A DNA stretch of 64,000 nucleotides from Methylobrevis albus (lineage in GTDB: Bacteria > Pseudomonadota > Alphaproteobacteria > Rhizobiales > Pleomorphomonadaceae): contig NZ_JADZLT010000036.1 of assembly GCF_015904235.1 (NCBI RefSeq), forward strand, positions 62,001 to 126,000. Direction: 5' to 3'. Below, piece by piece: positions 50,135-58,767 of the stretch. The position numbers and the translations under genes are program-made. The notes below the pieces were generated by a model, which was given only the letters and a program-made list of their open reading frames with translations, had not been told where the DNA came from and searched no databases. Numbering within the stretch: the first letter of the stretch is position 1; every line of letters begins with the position of its first letter.

Positions 50135-50572
50135 ATGCGTTCGACCGCCGACCGGATCCGCCATGCCGTCAGCTTCGAGATTTCGGGGCTGCTGATCATC
50201 ACGCCACTGCTGGCGTGGGCGTTCGGCTATCCGATGCAGGAGATGGGGCCGGTGGCCGTGGCGGCGGCGATCATCGCCGGGCTGTGGACCTACGGCTTCA
50301 ACCTCGGCTTCGACCGCGTGCTGCAGCGCCGGCGCGGCACGACGCAGAAGTCGGTCGGCCTGCGGATCGTGCACGCGGTGCTGTTCGAGGTCGGGCTGCT
50401 GGCGCTGCTGGTGCCGATGATCGCCTGGGCGCTCGGCATGAGTCTCCTCGCCGCATTCCTGATGGACGTCAGCTTCGGCGTGTTCTTCGGCGTCTATGCC
50501 TTCTGCTTCAACTGGGCCTACGACATCGTCTTCCCGGTGCCGGGCCGGCCGCTGCCTGAGCCGGCGGCCTGA
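50135..50572 (+). CDS. PACE-family efflux transporter
   Basis: This 145-residue protein has four membrane helices in two tandem bacterial transmembrane pair domains. The family includes AceI, which exports chlorhexidine and short diamines in exchange for protons. The signature RIRHAVSFEISGL places the key acidic residue at Glu15, as in AceI. The second half repeats it as RIVHAVLFEVGLL, and NLGFDRVL / NWAYDIVF follow the second helix of each pair. It converges on the phosphotransferase gene at 50582, leaving only nine bases. Polyamine export is a possible native role. Confidence 0.93.
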   Translation: MRSTADRIRHAVSFEISGLLIITPLLAWAFGYPMQEMGPVAVAAAIIAGLWTYGFNLGFDRVLQRRRGTTQKSVGLRIVHAVLFEVGLLALLVPMIAWALGMSLLAAFLMDVSFGVFFGVYAFCFNWAYDIVFPVPGRPLPEPAA

Positions 50573-50581
50573 CCCGTCCAG

Positions 50582-51523
50582 TCAGACGGCGCGCAGCAGG
50601 TCGTCCCAGTCGGGCGCCTGCATGATCCAGCGCGCGCGCATGTGCTTCCAGGCGCCGTATTTGTAGAAGTCGAAGTCGAGGGTCGAGATCTCGTTCTGCA
50701 CCATCGCCCAGGTCGACCATTTCACGTCGGCGAGCGCCTTGTGCACGGTGAGGCGAGCGCGCACCTGCGGGTCGAGGCGGCCGTAGTAGGTCTCGAGGAC
50801 CTCGTTCTCGACCTCCTCGGTGAAGAACATCTCGCCGCACCAGATGCCGAGGTCGTAGCTGCGGTCGTTGTTCGAGGCGTATTCGTAGTCGATCAGCATG
50901 ATGGTGCCGGCGGCGTCGAGCATGAAGTTGCCCGGCATCGGATCGTTGAAGCAGGGCGCGAGGTCGAGGCCGGAGGCCTCCAGCGCTGCGCGGGCCCGGC
51001 GGTATTCGCCGTAGAGCCAGTCGAAGTCGGCCGGCTGCTTGCCGCCGAGGCTGCGCACCTGTTCGACGTGCTCCTCGATCATGTCGAACACGGTCTTCGT
51101 CAGCGGCAATAGCGGCCCGTCGTTCAGCACCTTGTAGGTGGCGACCGCGGCGGCGCGGTTGGCGGGGACGAGGAAATCCTTGTTGGTGCAGGCGCGGCGG
51201 CCCTCGATGAAGTCGTTGATCTCGACGCCCTTGTCGGCGGCGTAGTCGTAGACCTTCGGGCCGATGCCGAGCCGTTCGGCCTGCTGGCTGGCGGCGAGCG
51301 CCGCGGCGCGGTCGATGAACATCTCCGTGCCGCGGCCGGGAATCTTGACGAAGAAGCTGCCCGGCAACCCGTCGACGAAGACGCGCCAGTTGGTGTTGCT
51401 GATGCCGCCGAGCACCGGGGCGTAGCGCATGGCGCGGCCGGACCAGGGCGTGATGCCGGCGAGCACGCTCTCGAGCTCGCGCTCCGCCTCGCTGGTGCCG
51501 GTTCCGAGAGTTTTCTGCAGCAT
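50582..51523 (-). CDS. Choline-kinase-like phosphotransferase (kinase 1)
   Basis: This 313-residue protein of the APH/choline kinase fold has GGISNTNWRV near residue 45 as its nucleotide loop and FVKIPG supplying the ATP Lys. The catalytic loop reads CFNDPMPGNFM, keeping Asp and Asn of the HNDxxxxN motif but with Phe for His. IMLIDYEYASNND carries the metal-binding Asp. Its closest relative in the window is kinase 3 (60737). It lies last in the minus-strand cluster, 13 bases after kinase 2. ATG at 51523 has GGAAG before it. Substrate unknown; an amino alcohol or amino sugar is likely from the fold. Confidence 0.88.
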   Translation of the reverse strand: MLQKTLGTGTSEAERELESVLAGITPWSGRAMRYAPVLGGISNTNWRVFVDGLPGSFFVKIPGRGTEMFIDRAAALAASQQAERLGIGPKVYDYAADKGVEINDFIEGRRACTNKDFLVPANRAAAVATYKVLNDGPLLPLTKTVFDMIEEHVEQVRSLGGKQPADFDWLYGEYRRARAALEASGLDLAPCFNDPMPGNFMLDAAGTIMLIDYEYASNNDRSYDLGIWCGEMFFTEEVENEVLETYYGRLDPQVRARLTVHKALADVKWSTWAMVQNEISTLDFDFYKYGAWKHMRARWIMQAPDWDDLLRAV

Positions 51524-51536
51524 GGGCGTGCTTCCG

Positions 51537-52496
51537 TCAGAGTTCGGCGACAAGGCCGGCGAGCGGCCGGCCGCGCAGGGCGATCCTGAGCCGCAGCAGC
51601 CGCCACTCGGCGTATTTCAAGAATTCGACCGCGCCGCGCGGCGAGGTGGTGTCCATCACCCGCGACCAGAGCGTCCACTTCAGGTCGTCGGCCATGCCGT
51701 AGAGCCGGCAGCGGGCGAGTTCCTCGGGCCGGACGCTGCCGCGCGCCATCTCGAGGCCGGGGCGCCAGGCGTCCTCGAACGCGTAGGCCTCGTTGAGGGT
51801 CACGGCGAGGTCGAACAGCGGGTCGGCGTCGCCGGCCTCGTCGAAGTCGACCAGCAGCACCGCACCGCCCGGGCCGAGCATCACGTTGGAGGCGACGCCG
51901 TCGGCGTGGCACGGCACGGCGTCGATCCCGGCGGCGGCGACCGCGGCCCCGGCGCCGGCAAAGGCGGCAACGTGGCCGGCGATGTCGGGCGGCAGCGGCG
52001 CGCCGGCGGCGACCGCCTTGGCATGCAGCGCGGCGATGTCGGCGAAGACGTCGCGCGGCCGGCCGAAGGGGGCGAGGCCGTTGATCGCGCGCTTCGCCGC
52101 GATCACCTTCTCGATCACCCCGGCGTCGCCGAGCGTGTCCATGTGCGCGGTGGTCCAGCCGTCGCCGAGAAAGTCGAAGGCCGAGGCGCCCGCCTCGGCG
52201 GCCAGCGCCCGCGGCACCGGCGCGACGCCGAGCCCTGCCGCCGCCGTGGCGGCCGCAAAGCTCGCCGCGACGTCGATCGGCTCCGGCAGGTCGTCATTGG
52301 CGATCTTCAGGAACAGCGGTGTCCCGTCCACCTCGACGCGCCAGCAGGCGCTGTCGACGGCGCGGTGCACCGGCGACATCACGGCGGGCACCGCCGGCGC
52401 ATAGGTCACCGTCTGGCCGGCCCAGGCCGCGAACGCGCCGATCGCCTGTTCCGCCGCCACCTCTGCGGGGGTGGCCGCCTCGCCGATCGCTTTCAT
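51537..52496 (-). CDS. APH-fold phosphotransferase (kinase 2)
   Basis: This 319-residue kinase-like protein has the catalytic loop CHADGVASNVML, with the full HxDxxxxN set, and metal site VLLVDFDEAGD. The N-terminal lobe is weaker, with TPLFLKIANDD giving the ATP Lys. It resembles kinase 4 (61651): both have a SNVxLGPxGAxLLxDFD block and similar C-terminal KYAxxRxLR text. It starts four bases after the M20 hydrolase stop and is followed by kinase 1, so the three are surely cotranscribed. Confidence 0.88.
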   Translation of the reverse strand: MKAIGEAATPAEVAAEQAIGAFAAWAGQTVTYAPAVPAVMSPVHRAVDSACWRVEVDGTPLFLKIANDDLPEPIDVAASFAAATAAAGLGVAPVPRALAAEAGASAFDFLGDGWTTAHMDTLGDAGVIEKVIAAKRAINGLAPFGRPRDVFADIAALHAKAVAAGAPLPPDIAGHVAAFAGAGAAVAAAGIDAVPCHADGVASNVMLGPGGAVLLVDFDEAGDADPLFDLAVTLNEAYAFEDAWRPGLEMARGSVRPEELARCRLYGMADDLKWTLWSRVMDTTSPRGAVEFLKYAEWRLLRLRIALRGRPLAGLVAEL

Positions 52497-52500
52497 CCGC

Positions 52501-53787
52501 TCAGGCTCCCCTCGTCTCGAGCAGGTCGTCCTCGGTGCAGAAGCGCCAGAGCATGTCGGCGAGGATCTGCGCGCCGAGCAGCCGGTCGTCTTCCGTGGTG
52601 AACTCGGTCGGGTGATGGATCACGCCGCCGACGCTCGGCACCGCGATCACCACAGAGGGCGCGTGCGGCGCCATGCTGACACCGTCGTGACCGCCGATGG
52701 TGTCGAGCTGCATCGTCTGCAGGCCATGGGAGGCGGCGGCCTCGGCGGCCAGCGAGACGAGGCGGCGGTCGAAGGCGCCGGCGGCACGGTAGTCGACCGA
52801 CCGCACCTCCCAGCCGATGCCGGCGCGGGCGGCGGCGTCGACGATGTGCCGCTTCAGCTCCGCCTCGGCCGCGACCAGCGTCTCGGGCGAGCCGGAGCGC
52901 AGCTCGATGAAGAGCACGGCCTCGGCGGGGACGACGTTGGGCGAGTTCGGCGCGACTTCCAGCCGCCCGACCGAGGTGTGCAGGTCAACGCCGGAGCGGT
53001 CGGCCATCGCCTTCAGTTCGGCGATCAGATAGGCCGCGCCGAGCAGCGCGTCGCGGCGCTCGGCCATCGGGGTCGGGCCGGTGTGGGCCTGGTGGCCGAG
53101 GAAGGCGAGGCGATACTTCACCGCGCCCCAGTAGCGGGTGAAGGTCGCGAACTTCAGGCCCGCCTTCTCGAGGTGGTCCGAACCCTCGATGTGCAGTTCG
53201 ATGTAGGCGTCGGGCAGCGGATGCTTGGCGGTGCCGGCGTAGCCGATCGCGTCCAGCGCGGCGCCGACGCTGATGCCGTCGCCGTCGCGGCGGGCACGCA
53301 CGAAGTCGAGGTCGTGGTTGCCGACGAAATAGCCGCTGCCGAGCAGGCTCGGCTGGAAGCGTGCGCCCTCCTCGTTGGTCCAGTCGACGATGGCGAGGTT
53401 GGCCTTGGGCGCGATCCCGGCCGCCGCGGCCGCGTCCTTCACCGCCTTCACCGCCGCCATTGCGGCAACCACGCCATAGGCGCCGTCGAAACGGCCGCCG
53501 TTCGGCTGGCTGTCGATATGCGAGCCGGTCATCACCAGCGGCGCGTCCGGGCCGGCCCAATCGAGCGTGCCGACGATGTTGCCGGCCGGATCGACGGCGA
53601 CCTGCATGCCTTCGTCCTGCATGAAGGCGACCAGCCAGTCGCGGGCGACCCGGTCCTCCTCCGACAGCGTCAGGCGGTTCATCGCGCCGTCCGGTCCGCC
53701 GCCGATGTCTGAGAGCGCGTCCATCAGCCGGACGAGACCGGCGGGGTCGACCACGGGTTTGCCCGCGGTGTTCTTGGTATCAAGCAT
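52501..53787 (-). CDS. M20-family Zn hydrolase (carbamoylase/allantoate type)
   Basis: This 428-residue metal-dependent amidohydrolase is of the allantoate amidohydrolase/N-carbamoyl-L-amino acid hydrolase/beta-ureidopropionase group. The di-metal site motifs are VMTGSHIDSQPNGGRFDGAYG (His, Asp), DWTNEEGARFQPS (Glu-Glu) and IELHIEGSDHLEKAG (His; family usually IELHIEQGP), and the C-terminal GGHDGVSMAPHAPSVVI. IEQG is here IEGS, a change near a metal-adjacent residue that may alter substrate. It overlaps the DeoR gene by eight bases, indicating coupling. It probably cleaves a ureido or amide bond of the imported compound. Confidence 0.9.
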   Translation of the reverse strand: MLDTKNTAGKPVVDPAGLVRLMDALSDIGGGPDGAMNRLTLSEEDRVARDWLVAFMQDEGMQVAVDPAGNIVGTLDWAGPDAPLVMTGSHIDSQPNGGRFDGAYGVVAAMAAVKAVKDAAAAAGIAPKANLAIVDWTNEEGARFQPSLLGSGYFVGNHDLDFVRARRDGDGISVGAALDAIGYAGTAKHPLPDAYIELHIEGSDHLEKAGLKFATFTRYWGAVKYRLAFLGHQAHTGPTPMAERRDALLGAAYLIAELKAMADRSGVDLHTSVGRLEVAPNSPNVVPAEAVLFIELRSGSPETLVAAEAELKRHIVDAAARAGIGWEVRSVDYRAAGAFDRRLVSLAAEAAASHGLQTMQLDTIGGHDGVSMAPHAPSVVIAVPSVGGVIHHPTEFTTEDDRLLGAQILADMLWRFCTEDDLLETRGA

Positions 53788-54541
53788 GAATGACCTCTAC
53801 TCCCGCCGCCTCGAGCCGCGCGGCAAAATCCGCGCGCGGAGGGGCGTCCGTGACGAGAACGTCGATCTGGTTGAGCTCGAGCGAGCGGATCGCGGCCTGG
53901 CGGCCGAATTTCTTGCTGTCGGCCATCATCACCACCCGTCGCGAATGGGCGATCAGCTTGCGCCGGATCCAGGCCTCTTCCGGCGCGAAGTCCATGAAAC
54001 CGTGCGTGTAGTCGACCGTGCCGATGCTGATGAAGGCGCTGTCGAACAGATGCTGGCCGATGGCGTCGACGGTCATCTGCCCGAGCAGCGCCCGGTAGCC
54101 CGCCTTCAGCGAGCCGCCGACCACCACCACCTCCTCGAGGTCGCCGTCGCCGAGCAGGTGGGCGATGTCGAGCGAGTTGGTGAAGACGGTGAGTTGCGGC
54201 AGCCGCATCAGATGGCGGGCGAAGGCGAGCGTCGTGGTGCCGGCGTCGATGAAGATGCGGTGGTCGTCGCCGACGAGGCGGGCGGCGATCGCGGCGACCT
54301 TGGCCTTCTCGCGCGCGTTGACGCGCATGCGGTCGGAGACCGGCTGGTCGCCCTTCGGCAGCGGCTTCACCCCGCCGCCATAGGTGCAGCGGAGGTGCCC
54401 CGACAGCTCGAGCTGCTTCAGGTCGCGGCGGATGGTTTCCCGGCTGACCTCGAGGTGGTCGGCGAGGTCCTTGACGAAGACGCGGCCGTCGCGGGCGAGC
54501 TCGGCGAGGATGTGCTGCAAGCGGAGATCGGGGAGCGACAT
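53780..54541 (-). CDS. DeoR-family transcriptional regulator
   Basis: This 253-residue repressor-type regulator has an N-terminal DeoR helix-turn-helix (FVKDLADHLEVSRETIRRDL) and a C-terminal sugar-phosphate-sensing domain (FIDAGTTTLAFARHL, VFTNSLDIAHLL, VVVGGSLK and MMADSKKFGRQA). DeoR proteins usually sense a phosphorylated intermediate, fitting the kinases of the cluster. It probably binds the palindrome at 60378-60404. ATG at 54541 is the start; it lies between the ABC ATPase and M20 genes. Confidence 0.93.
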   Translation of the reverse strand: MSLPDLRLQHILAELARDGRVFVKDLADHLEVSRETIRRDLKQLELSGHLRCTYGGGVKPLPKGDQPVSDRMRVNAREKAKVAAIAARLVGDDHRIFIDAGTTTLAFARHLMRLPQLTVFTNSLDIAHLLGDGDLEEVVVVGGSLKAGYRALLGQMTVDAIGQHLFDSAFISIGTVDYTHGFMDFAPEEAWIRRKLIAHSRRVVMMADSKKFGRQAAIRSLELNQIDVLVTDAPPRADFAARLEAAGVEVIHA

Positions 54542-54681
54542 GCGGAGGGGTCCTGTCACGTGAGGCCGCGCGCGCCGGCCGGCCGGCCGGCGGCGGCGCG
54601 CGCCCGCCATGGTTGCCCCGGACCCCGGGCGCCGATCAAGTATGGTCGCCGCGCCTTGCGGCGACGGGCGGAGGGCCGTGG

Positions 54682-56535
54682 TCACGCCGGTTCCTCCACC
54701 AGCTCCCGCGCCGTCTCGCCGTGCGGGTCGACGAGATGGCAGGCCGCGAAATCCGAGCGGCCGCGCACGGTGAGCGCGGGACTCTCAACGCGGCAGCGGT
54801 CGAAGACGTTCGGGCAGCGGCTGGCGAAACTGCAGCCGGGCGGCAGGTCGATCGGGCTCGGCGGCTCGCCCTCGAGCAGGCAGTCCTCCGGCTTGTAGCG
54901 CCGCGCCTCCAGCGTCGGCACCGCGGAGAGCAGCGCGCGGCTGTAGGGATGGCCGGGATCGAAGAACAGCCGCTCGTTGCCGGCGATCTCCACCACCTCG
55001 CCGAGGTACATCACCGCGACGCGGTTGCAGACCCGGCGCACCATGGCGAGGTCGTGCGAGATGAAGACATAGGTGAGGCCGTGCAGCGCCTGCAGGTCCT
55101 CGAAGATCTTCAGCAACTTGAACTGCTCGGTCTGGTCGAGCGACGACAGCGTCTCGTCCATGATCAGCACTTTCGGCGCCAGCACCATGGCGCGGGCGAC
55201 GTTGACGCGTTGGCGCTGGCCGGCGCTGAGGCCGAGGGGGAGTTCGTCGTAGAGCGACGCCGGCAGGCCGACCTCGTGCATCACGGTCAGCACCCGCTCA
55301 CGGATCGCTTTGCCGTTGCGCTCGCCGTGGGTGCGCAGCGGCTCCTCGAGGATGGCGCCGATCGCGGTGCGCGGCGGCAGCGACGAGAACGGGTCCTGCA
55401 GCACGAGCTGGAAGTTCTTGCGAAACTGCATCAGCTCCTTGCCGGAGAGCTTGGCGACGTCCTTGCCGTCGGCGAGCACCACGCCGCTGTCGGGGAGTTC
55501 GAGGCGCGAGAGCAGGCGCATCAGGGTCGACTTGCCGCAGCCCGATTCGCCGACGACGCCGAAGTTCTCACCGGGGAAGACGTCGAAGGTGACGTTGCGC
55601 ACGGCGCGCACCGTGCTCATCGCCGCAAACGTGCCGCGCTTCCTCACCTTGTAGCTCCGCGTCGCGTCGCGGATGCTGAAGACGGGCTCTGCATCCTCGG
55701 CGGTCGCGGCCGGGGCGGAGGTGTCGGTCCAGAGCTGCGGGATCTGGCCGATCAGTTCGCGGGTGTAGGCATGCGTCGGGGCGGAGACGAGGCTCTTCGT
55801 CGCCTGGCGCTCGACGACGCGGCCGCCTTCCAGCACCAGAACCGTATCGGCGACCTCCGCCACCGTCGGCAGCGACGACGAGACGAAGACGACGGCGGTG
55901 TCGAAGCGCACGGTGAGTTCGCGCATCAGCCGCAGCACCTGCGCCGCCACCGTGACGTCGAGCGGCTGGGTGACGTTGTCGGCGACGAGGAAGGCCGGGT
56001 TGGAGACGAGGGCGTCGACGATCAGCGCGCGCTGCATCATGCCGCCGCTGAACTGCGACGGGTATTCGTGGAAGCGGCTGCGCGCGGAGGGGATGCGCAC
56101 GGCGTCGAGCAGCGCGATGGCGCGCTCCTCGGCTTCCTTCCGGTCGATCTCCGGGGCGACGGCGCGCAGCTTCTCGACGATCTGCCGGCCGACGGGCAGC
56201 GTCGGATCGAGCGCGCCTTGCGGGTTGGCGCCGACATAGGCGATCTCGCGCCGGAGCGCGCGCATCTCGCCGCGCGGCAGCGTCAGAATGTTGCGGTCCT
56301 TGTAGGTGACGCTGCCCCCGGCAATCGCCAGCGGCGGCTCGATCCAGTTGACCAGCGCCCGCGACAGCACGGTCTTGCCCGAGCCGCTGGCGCCGATGAT
56401 GCCGAGGATTTCGCGGGGCTTGAGGTCGAAGCTGATCGCCTCGATCAGCGGCCGGCGCGCCGCGGCCGGCCCGTCGCCGAGCACGAGGTCGACGGTGAGG
56501 TCGCGGACGGAAAGGACGGGTTTCGCCTCGGTCAC
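54682..56535 (-). CDS. Fused two-domain peptide-type ABC ATPase, one half degenerate
   Basis: This 617-residue fusion combines OppD-like and OppF-like ATPases. Half 1 keeps Walker A (GASGSGKTVL) and the signature FSGGMMQR. However, its Walker B reads FLVADNVTQPLDV, with Asn instead of the catalytic Glu, and its H-loop is VFVSSSLPTV, with Ser instead of His. Half 2 looks competent: GESGCGKSTL, VLQDPFSSL, LSAGQRQRV, IMDETLSSLD and FISHDLAMV. A cysteine-containing C-terminal oligopeptide/dipeptide tail (CSFASRCPNVFDRC) follows. GTG at 56535 overlaps the permease stop by four bases (GTGA). It energises the adjacent permeases. Confidence 0.92.
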   Translation of the reverse strand: MTEAKPVLSVRDLTVDLVLGDGPAAARRPLIEAISFDLKPREILGIIGASGSGKTVLSRALVNWIEPPLAIAGGSVTYKDRNILTLPRGEMRALRREIAYVGANPQGALDPTLPVGRQIVEKLRAVAPEIDRKEAEERAIALLDAVRIPSARSRFHEYPSQFSGGMMQRALIVDALVSNPAFLVADNVTQPLDVTVAAQVLRLMRELTVRFDTAVVFVSSSLPTVAEVADTVLVLEGGRVVERQATKSLVSAPTHAYTRELIGQIPQLWTDTSAPAATAEDAEPVFSIRDATRSYKVRKRGTFAAMSTVRAVRNVTFDVFPGENFGVVGESGCGKSTLMRLLSRLELPDSGVVLADGKDVAKLSGKELMQFRKNFQLVLQDPFSSLPPRTAIGAILEEPLRTHGERNGKAIRERVLTVMHEVGLPASLYDELPLGLSAGQRQRVNVARAMVLAPKVLIMDETLSSLDQTEQFKLLKIFEDLQALHGLTYVFISHDLAMVRRVCNRVAVMYLGEVVEIAGNERLFFDPGHPYSRALLSAVPTLEARRYKPEDCLLEGEPPSPIDLPPGCSFASRCPNVFDRCRVESPALTVRGRSDFAACHLVDPHGETARELVEEPA

Positions 56536-57449
56536 GACACGCCTCCGTAAACGCGGTTGCGGGCTCGCTCGAGCGTGGCGCCCATCAGGTTGATGCTGGT
56601 GAGGGTGAGGCCGAGGAAGACGCCGGGCAGCGTGGCGATCCACCAGGCGTTCAGCAGGTACTTGCGGCCGTCGGCGATGATGTTGCCGAAGGTCGGCGTC
56701 GGCGGCTGCACGCCGAGGCCGATGAAGCCGAGGATCGATTCGAAGATCATCATCCGCGCGACGTCGAGCACCGAGACGAAGATGATCGGCGGCAGGATCA
56801 GCGGCGCGAGCAGCCGCAGCATGATGCGCAGGTTGGAGGCGCCCATCACCTGGGCGGCGCGGACGTACTCGCGCTTGCGCTCGGTCATCACCACCGATCG
56901 CGTGACGCGGGCATAGGTCGGCCAGCTCGACAGGCCGAGCACCAGGATGATCGCCGGGATGGTCGGCCGCGAGACGCCGAGCACCGAGATCGCGAGGATG
57001 ATCATCGGGATCGAGAGCTGCGCGTCGGTGAGGCGCATGATGACGGCGTCGACCTTGCCGCCGTAGTAGCCGGCGAGCATGCCGAGGGCGCAGCCGATCA
57101 CCAGCATCACCGCCACGGTGGAGACGCCGATCAGGAACGAGTAGCGCAGGCCGACGAGGCTGCGCACCAGCATGTCGCGGCCGATCTGGTCGGTGCCGAG
57201 CGGGTGGGCGATGGTCCAGTTGTCGCCGAAGAACATCGGCGGCAGCAGGCGGTCGCGCACCACCATCTTGGTCGGGTCGATGCCGGAGATCTCGGGATAG
57301 AAGGCGGCGGCGAGGGCGAGCACGAGGAAGACGCCGAGCCCGAGGCGGAACTCGAAGGACGCGAAGGCCTGCTTCCAGATGCGCCGCGACAGCGAGGCGG
57401 TGCGGAGGGCCGGGGCGGCCGGCGCGAGGGTCGTGTCGATGCTGGTCAT
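56532..57449 (-). CDS. Peptide-type ABC permease (DppC-like)
   Basis: This 305-residue inner-membrane permease has about six helices. It shows the HPLGTDQIGRDMLVRSLVGLR motif of DppC/OppC near residue 80 and the ATPase-coupling EAA loop around YVRAAQVMGASNLRIMLRLL. ATG at 57449 overlaps the upstream permease stop by one base (TGATG), so the two permeases and the ATPase form a tightly coupled set. Confidence 0.95.
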   Translation of the reverse strand: MTSIDTTLAPAAPALRTASLSRRIWKQAFASFEFRLGLGVFLVLALAAAFYPEISGIDPTKMVVRDRLLPPMFFGDNWTIAHPLGTDQIGRDMLVRSLVGLRYSFLIGVSTVAVMLVIGCALGMLAGYYGGKVDAVIMRLTDAQLSIPMIILAISVLGVSRPTIPAIILVLGLSSWPTYARVTRSVVMTERKREYVRAAQVMGASNLRIMLRLLAPLILPPIIFVSVLDVARMMIFESILGFIGLGVQPPTPTFGNIIADGRKYLLNAWWIATLPGVFLGLTLTSINLMGATLERARNRVYGGVS

Positions 57450-58429
57450 CAGTATTCGAGCCTCGGGTCGATCAGCGTCGCGGCGAGATCGACCGCGATG
57501 TTGATGAAGACGAAGATGGCGCTGGTGACGATGGCGATGCCCTGGATCAGCGGGAAATCGCGTTGCAGCACGGCGGTGATGGTGAGGAGGCCGAGGCCGG
57601 GGTAGTCGAAGATGAACTCGACCACCAGCACGCCGCCGAGCAGGCCGCTGATCTGGATGCCGAGGATGTTGAGCAGCGGCACCGAGGCGTTGCGCAGGGC
57701 ATGGGCGAAAACGATGCGCGCCCGGCCGAGACCGCGCACGGCGCCGACCGCAACGAAGGATTCGGTCATGATGGTTGCGAGCGAGCTCGTCAGCGTGCGG
57801 ATCAGCACCGGCGAGAGCTCCACTGCCAGCACCAGCGCCGGCAGGATCGTATAGGCGAAGCCGTGGTAGCCGATCGCCGGCAGCCAGCCTAGCTTCACCG
57901 AGAACAGCAGCGCCAGCACGATGCCGAGCCAGAAGTTCGGCAGCGAGATGAAGATCGACGAGAGGTAGAACGCAACCCGGTCCGGCCATCGCCCGGGCGC
58001 GAGACCGCCCGGCACGCCGATGACGAAGGAAATGATCAGGGCGAACACGATCGACAGCGCGGCGAGCTGCAGCGTCATCGGCAGCGTGTCGCCGATCAGC
58101 GTCAGCACCTCGGCGCGCTCGCCGCGGGTGCTGTCCGAGAACGAGGCGCCGCCGGTGGAGGCGCCGCTCGCCGGGCGCACGAAGGACTGGCCGAGGTCGC
58201 CCTGGATGACGCCGCCCATGTAGCGGCCGAACTGCACCAGGATCGGGTCGCGCAGGCCCATCTCGGTGGCGATCTGCTCGATCAGCGCCTCGGGCGCCAT
58301 GCCGCCGGCCATCAGGCGCACCGGATCACCCGGCACGACGCGCAGCAGCGTGAAGATCAGCAGAGACACCAGGAAGACGATGAGGGCGCCCTGCGCGAGG
58401 CGCCTGGCGAGGAAGCTCAGGATAAACAT
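57449..58429 (-). CDS. Peptide-type ABC permease (DppB-like)
   Basis: This 326-residue permease starts with the FLARRLAQGALIVFLVSLLIF helix and the FTLLRVVPGDPVRLM motif of DppB/OppB. The coupling loop shows SFVAVGAVRGLGRARIVFAH. A loop near residue 115 (GASTGGASFSDSTRGERA) is longer than in most relatives. ATG at 58429 starts the first helix; the frame extends 31 codons upstream without similarity. Confidence 0.94.
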   Translation of the reverse strand: MFILSFLARRLAQGALIVFLVSLLIFTLLRVVPGDPVRLMAGGMAPEALIEQIATEMGLRDPILVQFGRYMGGVIQGDLGQSFVRPASGASTGGASFSDSTRGERAEVLTLIGDTLPMTLQLAALSIVFALIISFVIGVPGGLAPGRWPDRVAFYLSSIFISLPNFWLGIVLALLFSVKLGWLPAIGYHGFAYTILPALVLAVELSPVLIRTLTSSLATIMTESFVAVGAVRGLGRARIVFAHALRNASVPLLNILGIQISGLLGGVLVVEFIFDYPGLGLLTITAVLQRDFPLIQGIAIVTSAIFVFINIAVDLAATLIDPRLEY

Positions 58430-58550
58430 GCGGGCGACAGCTCCATCGCTGGCCGAACCATGATCTGCCGGACCGGCGGGCGGCCGAAGCCGCCCGCCGG
58501 GATCCGATATCGGAGCGTGCACCTGTCCGCCGCCGCCGCGCCAGCACCGC

Positions 58551-58595
58551 CCTCATCCTGAGGAGGCCCGCAAGGGCCGTCTCGAAGGACGAGGG
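58551..58595. repeat. Palindromic repeat, family A, copy 4
   Basis: CCTCATCCTGAGGAGGCCCG followed by CAAGGGCCGTCTCGAAGGAC and GAGGG: inverted relative to copy 5, with a 35-base spacer. Confidence 0.85.
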
Positions 58596-58630
58596 CGGCC
58601 ACGCTGTTCGCGCGGCACCGGCCCGGGCCG

Positions 58631-58678
58631 CCTCGCCCTTCGAGACGCATCGCTTGCGCGATGCTCCTCAGGATGAGG
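58631..58678. repeat. Palindromic repeat, family A, copy 5
   Basis: CCTCGCCCTTCGAGACGCAT, then CGCTTGCGCGATGCTCCTCA and GGATGAGG. It is 48 bases long with a GCATCGC-ttgc-GCGATGC inner stem that differs from the other copies. Confidence 0.85.
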
Positions 58679-58767
58679 CGGGGAGAGGTCGGTACGGCCT
58701 ACTGCGATGGCAGCTTCAGCCGCGGCCGCTCCGGTGTTGCCGGCCACTCGCGTGGCCGGCACGAGGC

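Larger units (their letters stand above)
58430..58767. other. Gap within the ABC cluster, repeat-bearing
   Basis: This 338-base gap between the binding-protein gene and the first permease gene holds two inverted family A repeats (listed) and no gene. Such a hairpin in an operon commonly reduces downstream expression relative to the binding protein. Confidence 0.7.
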
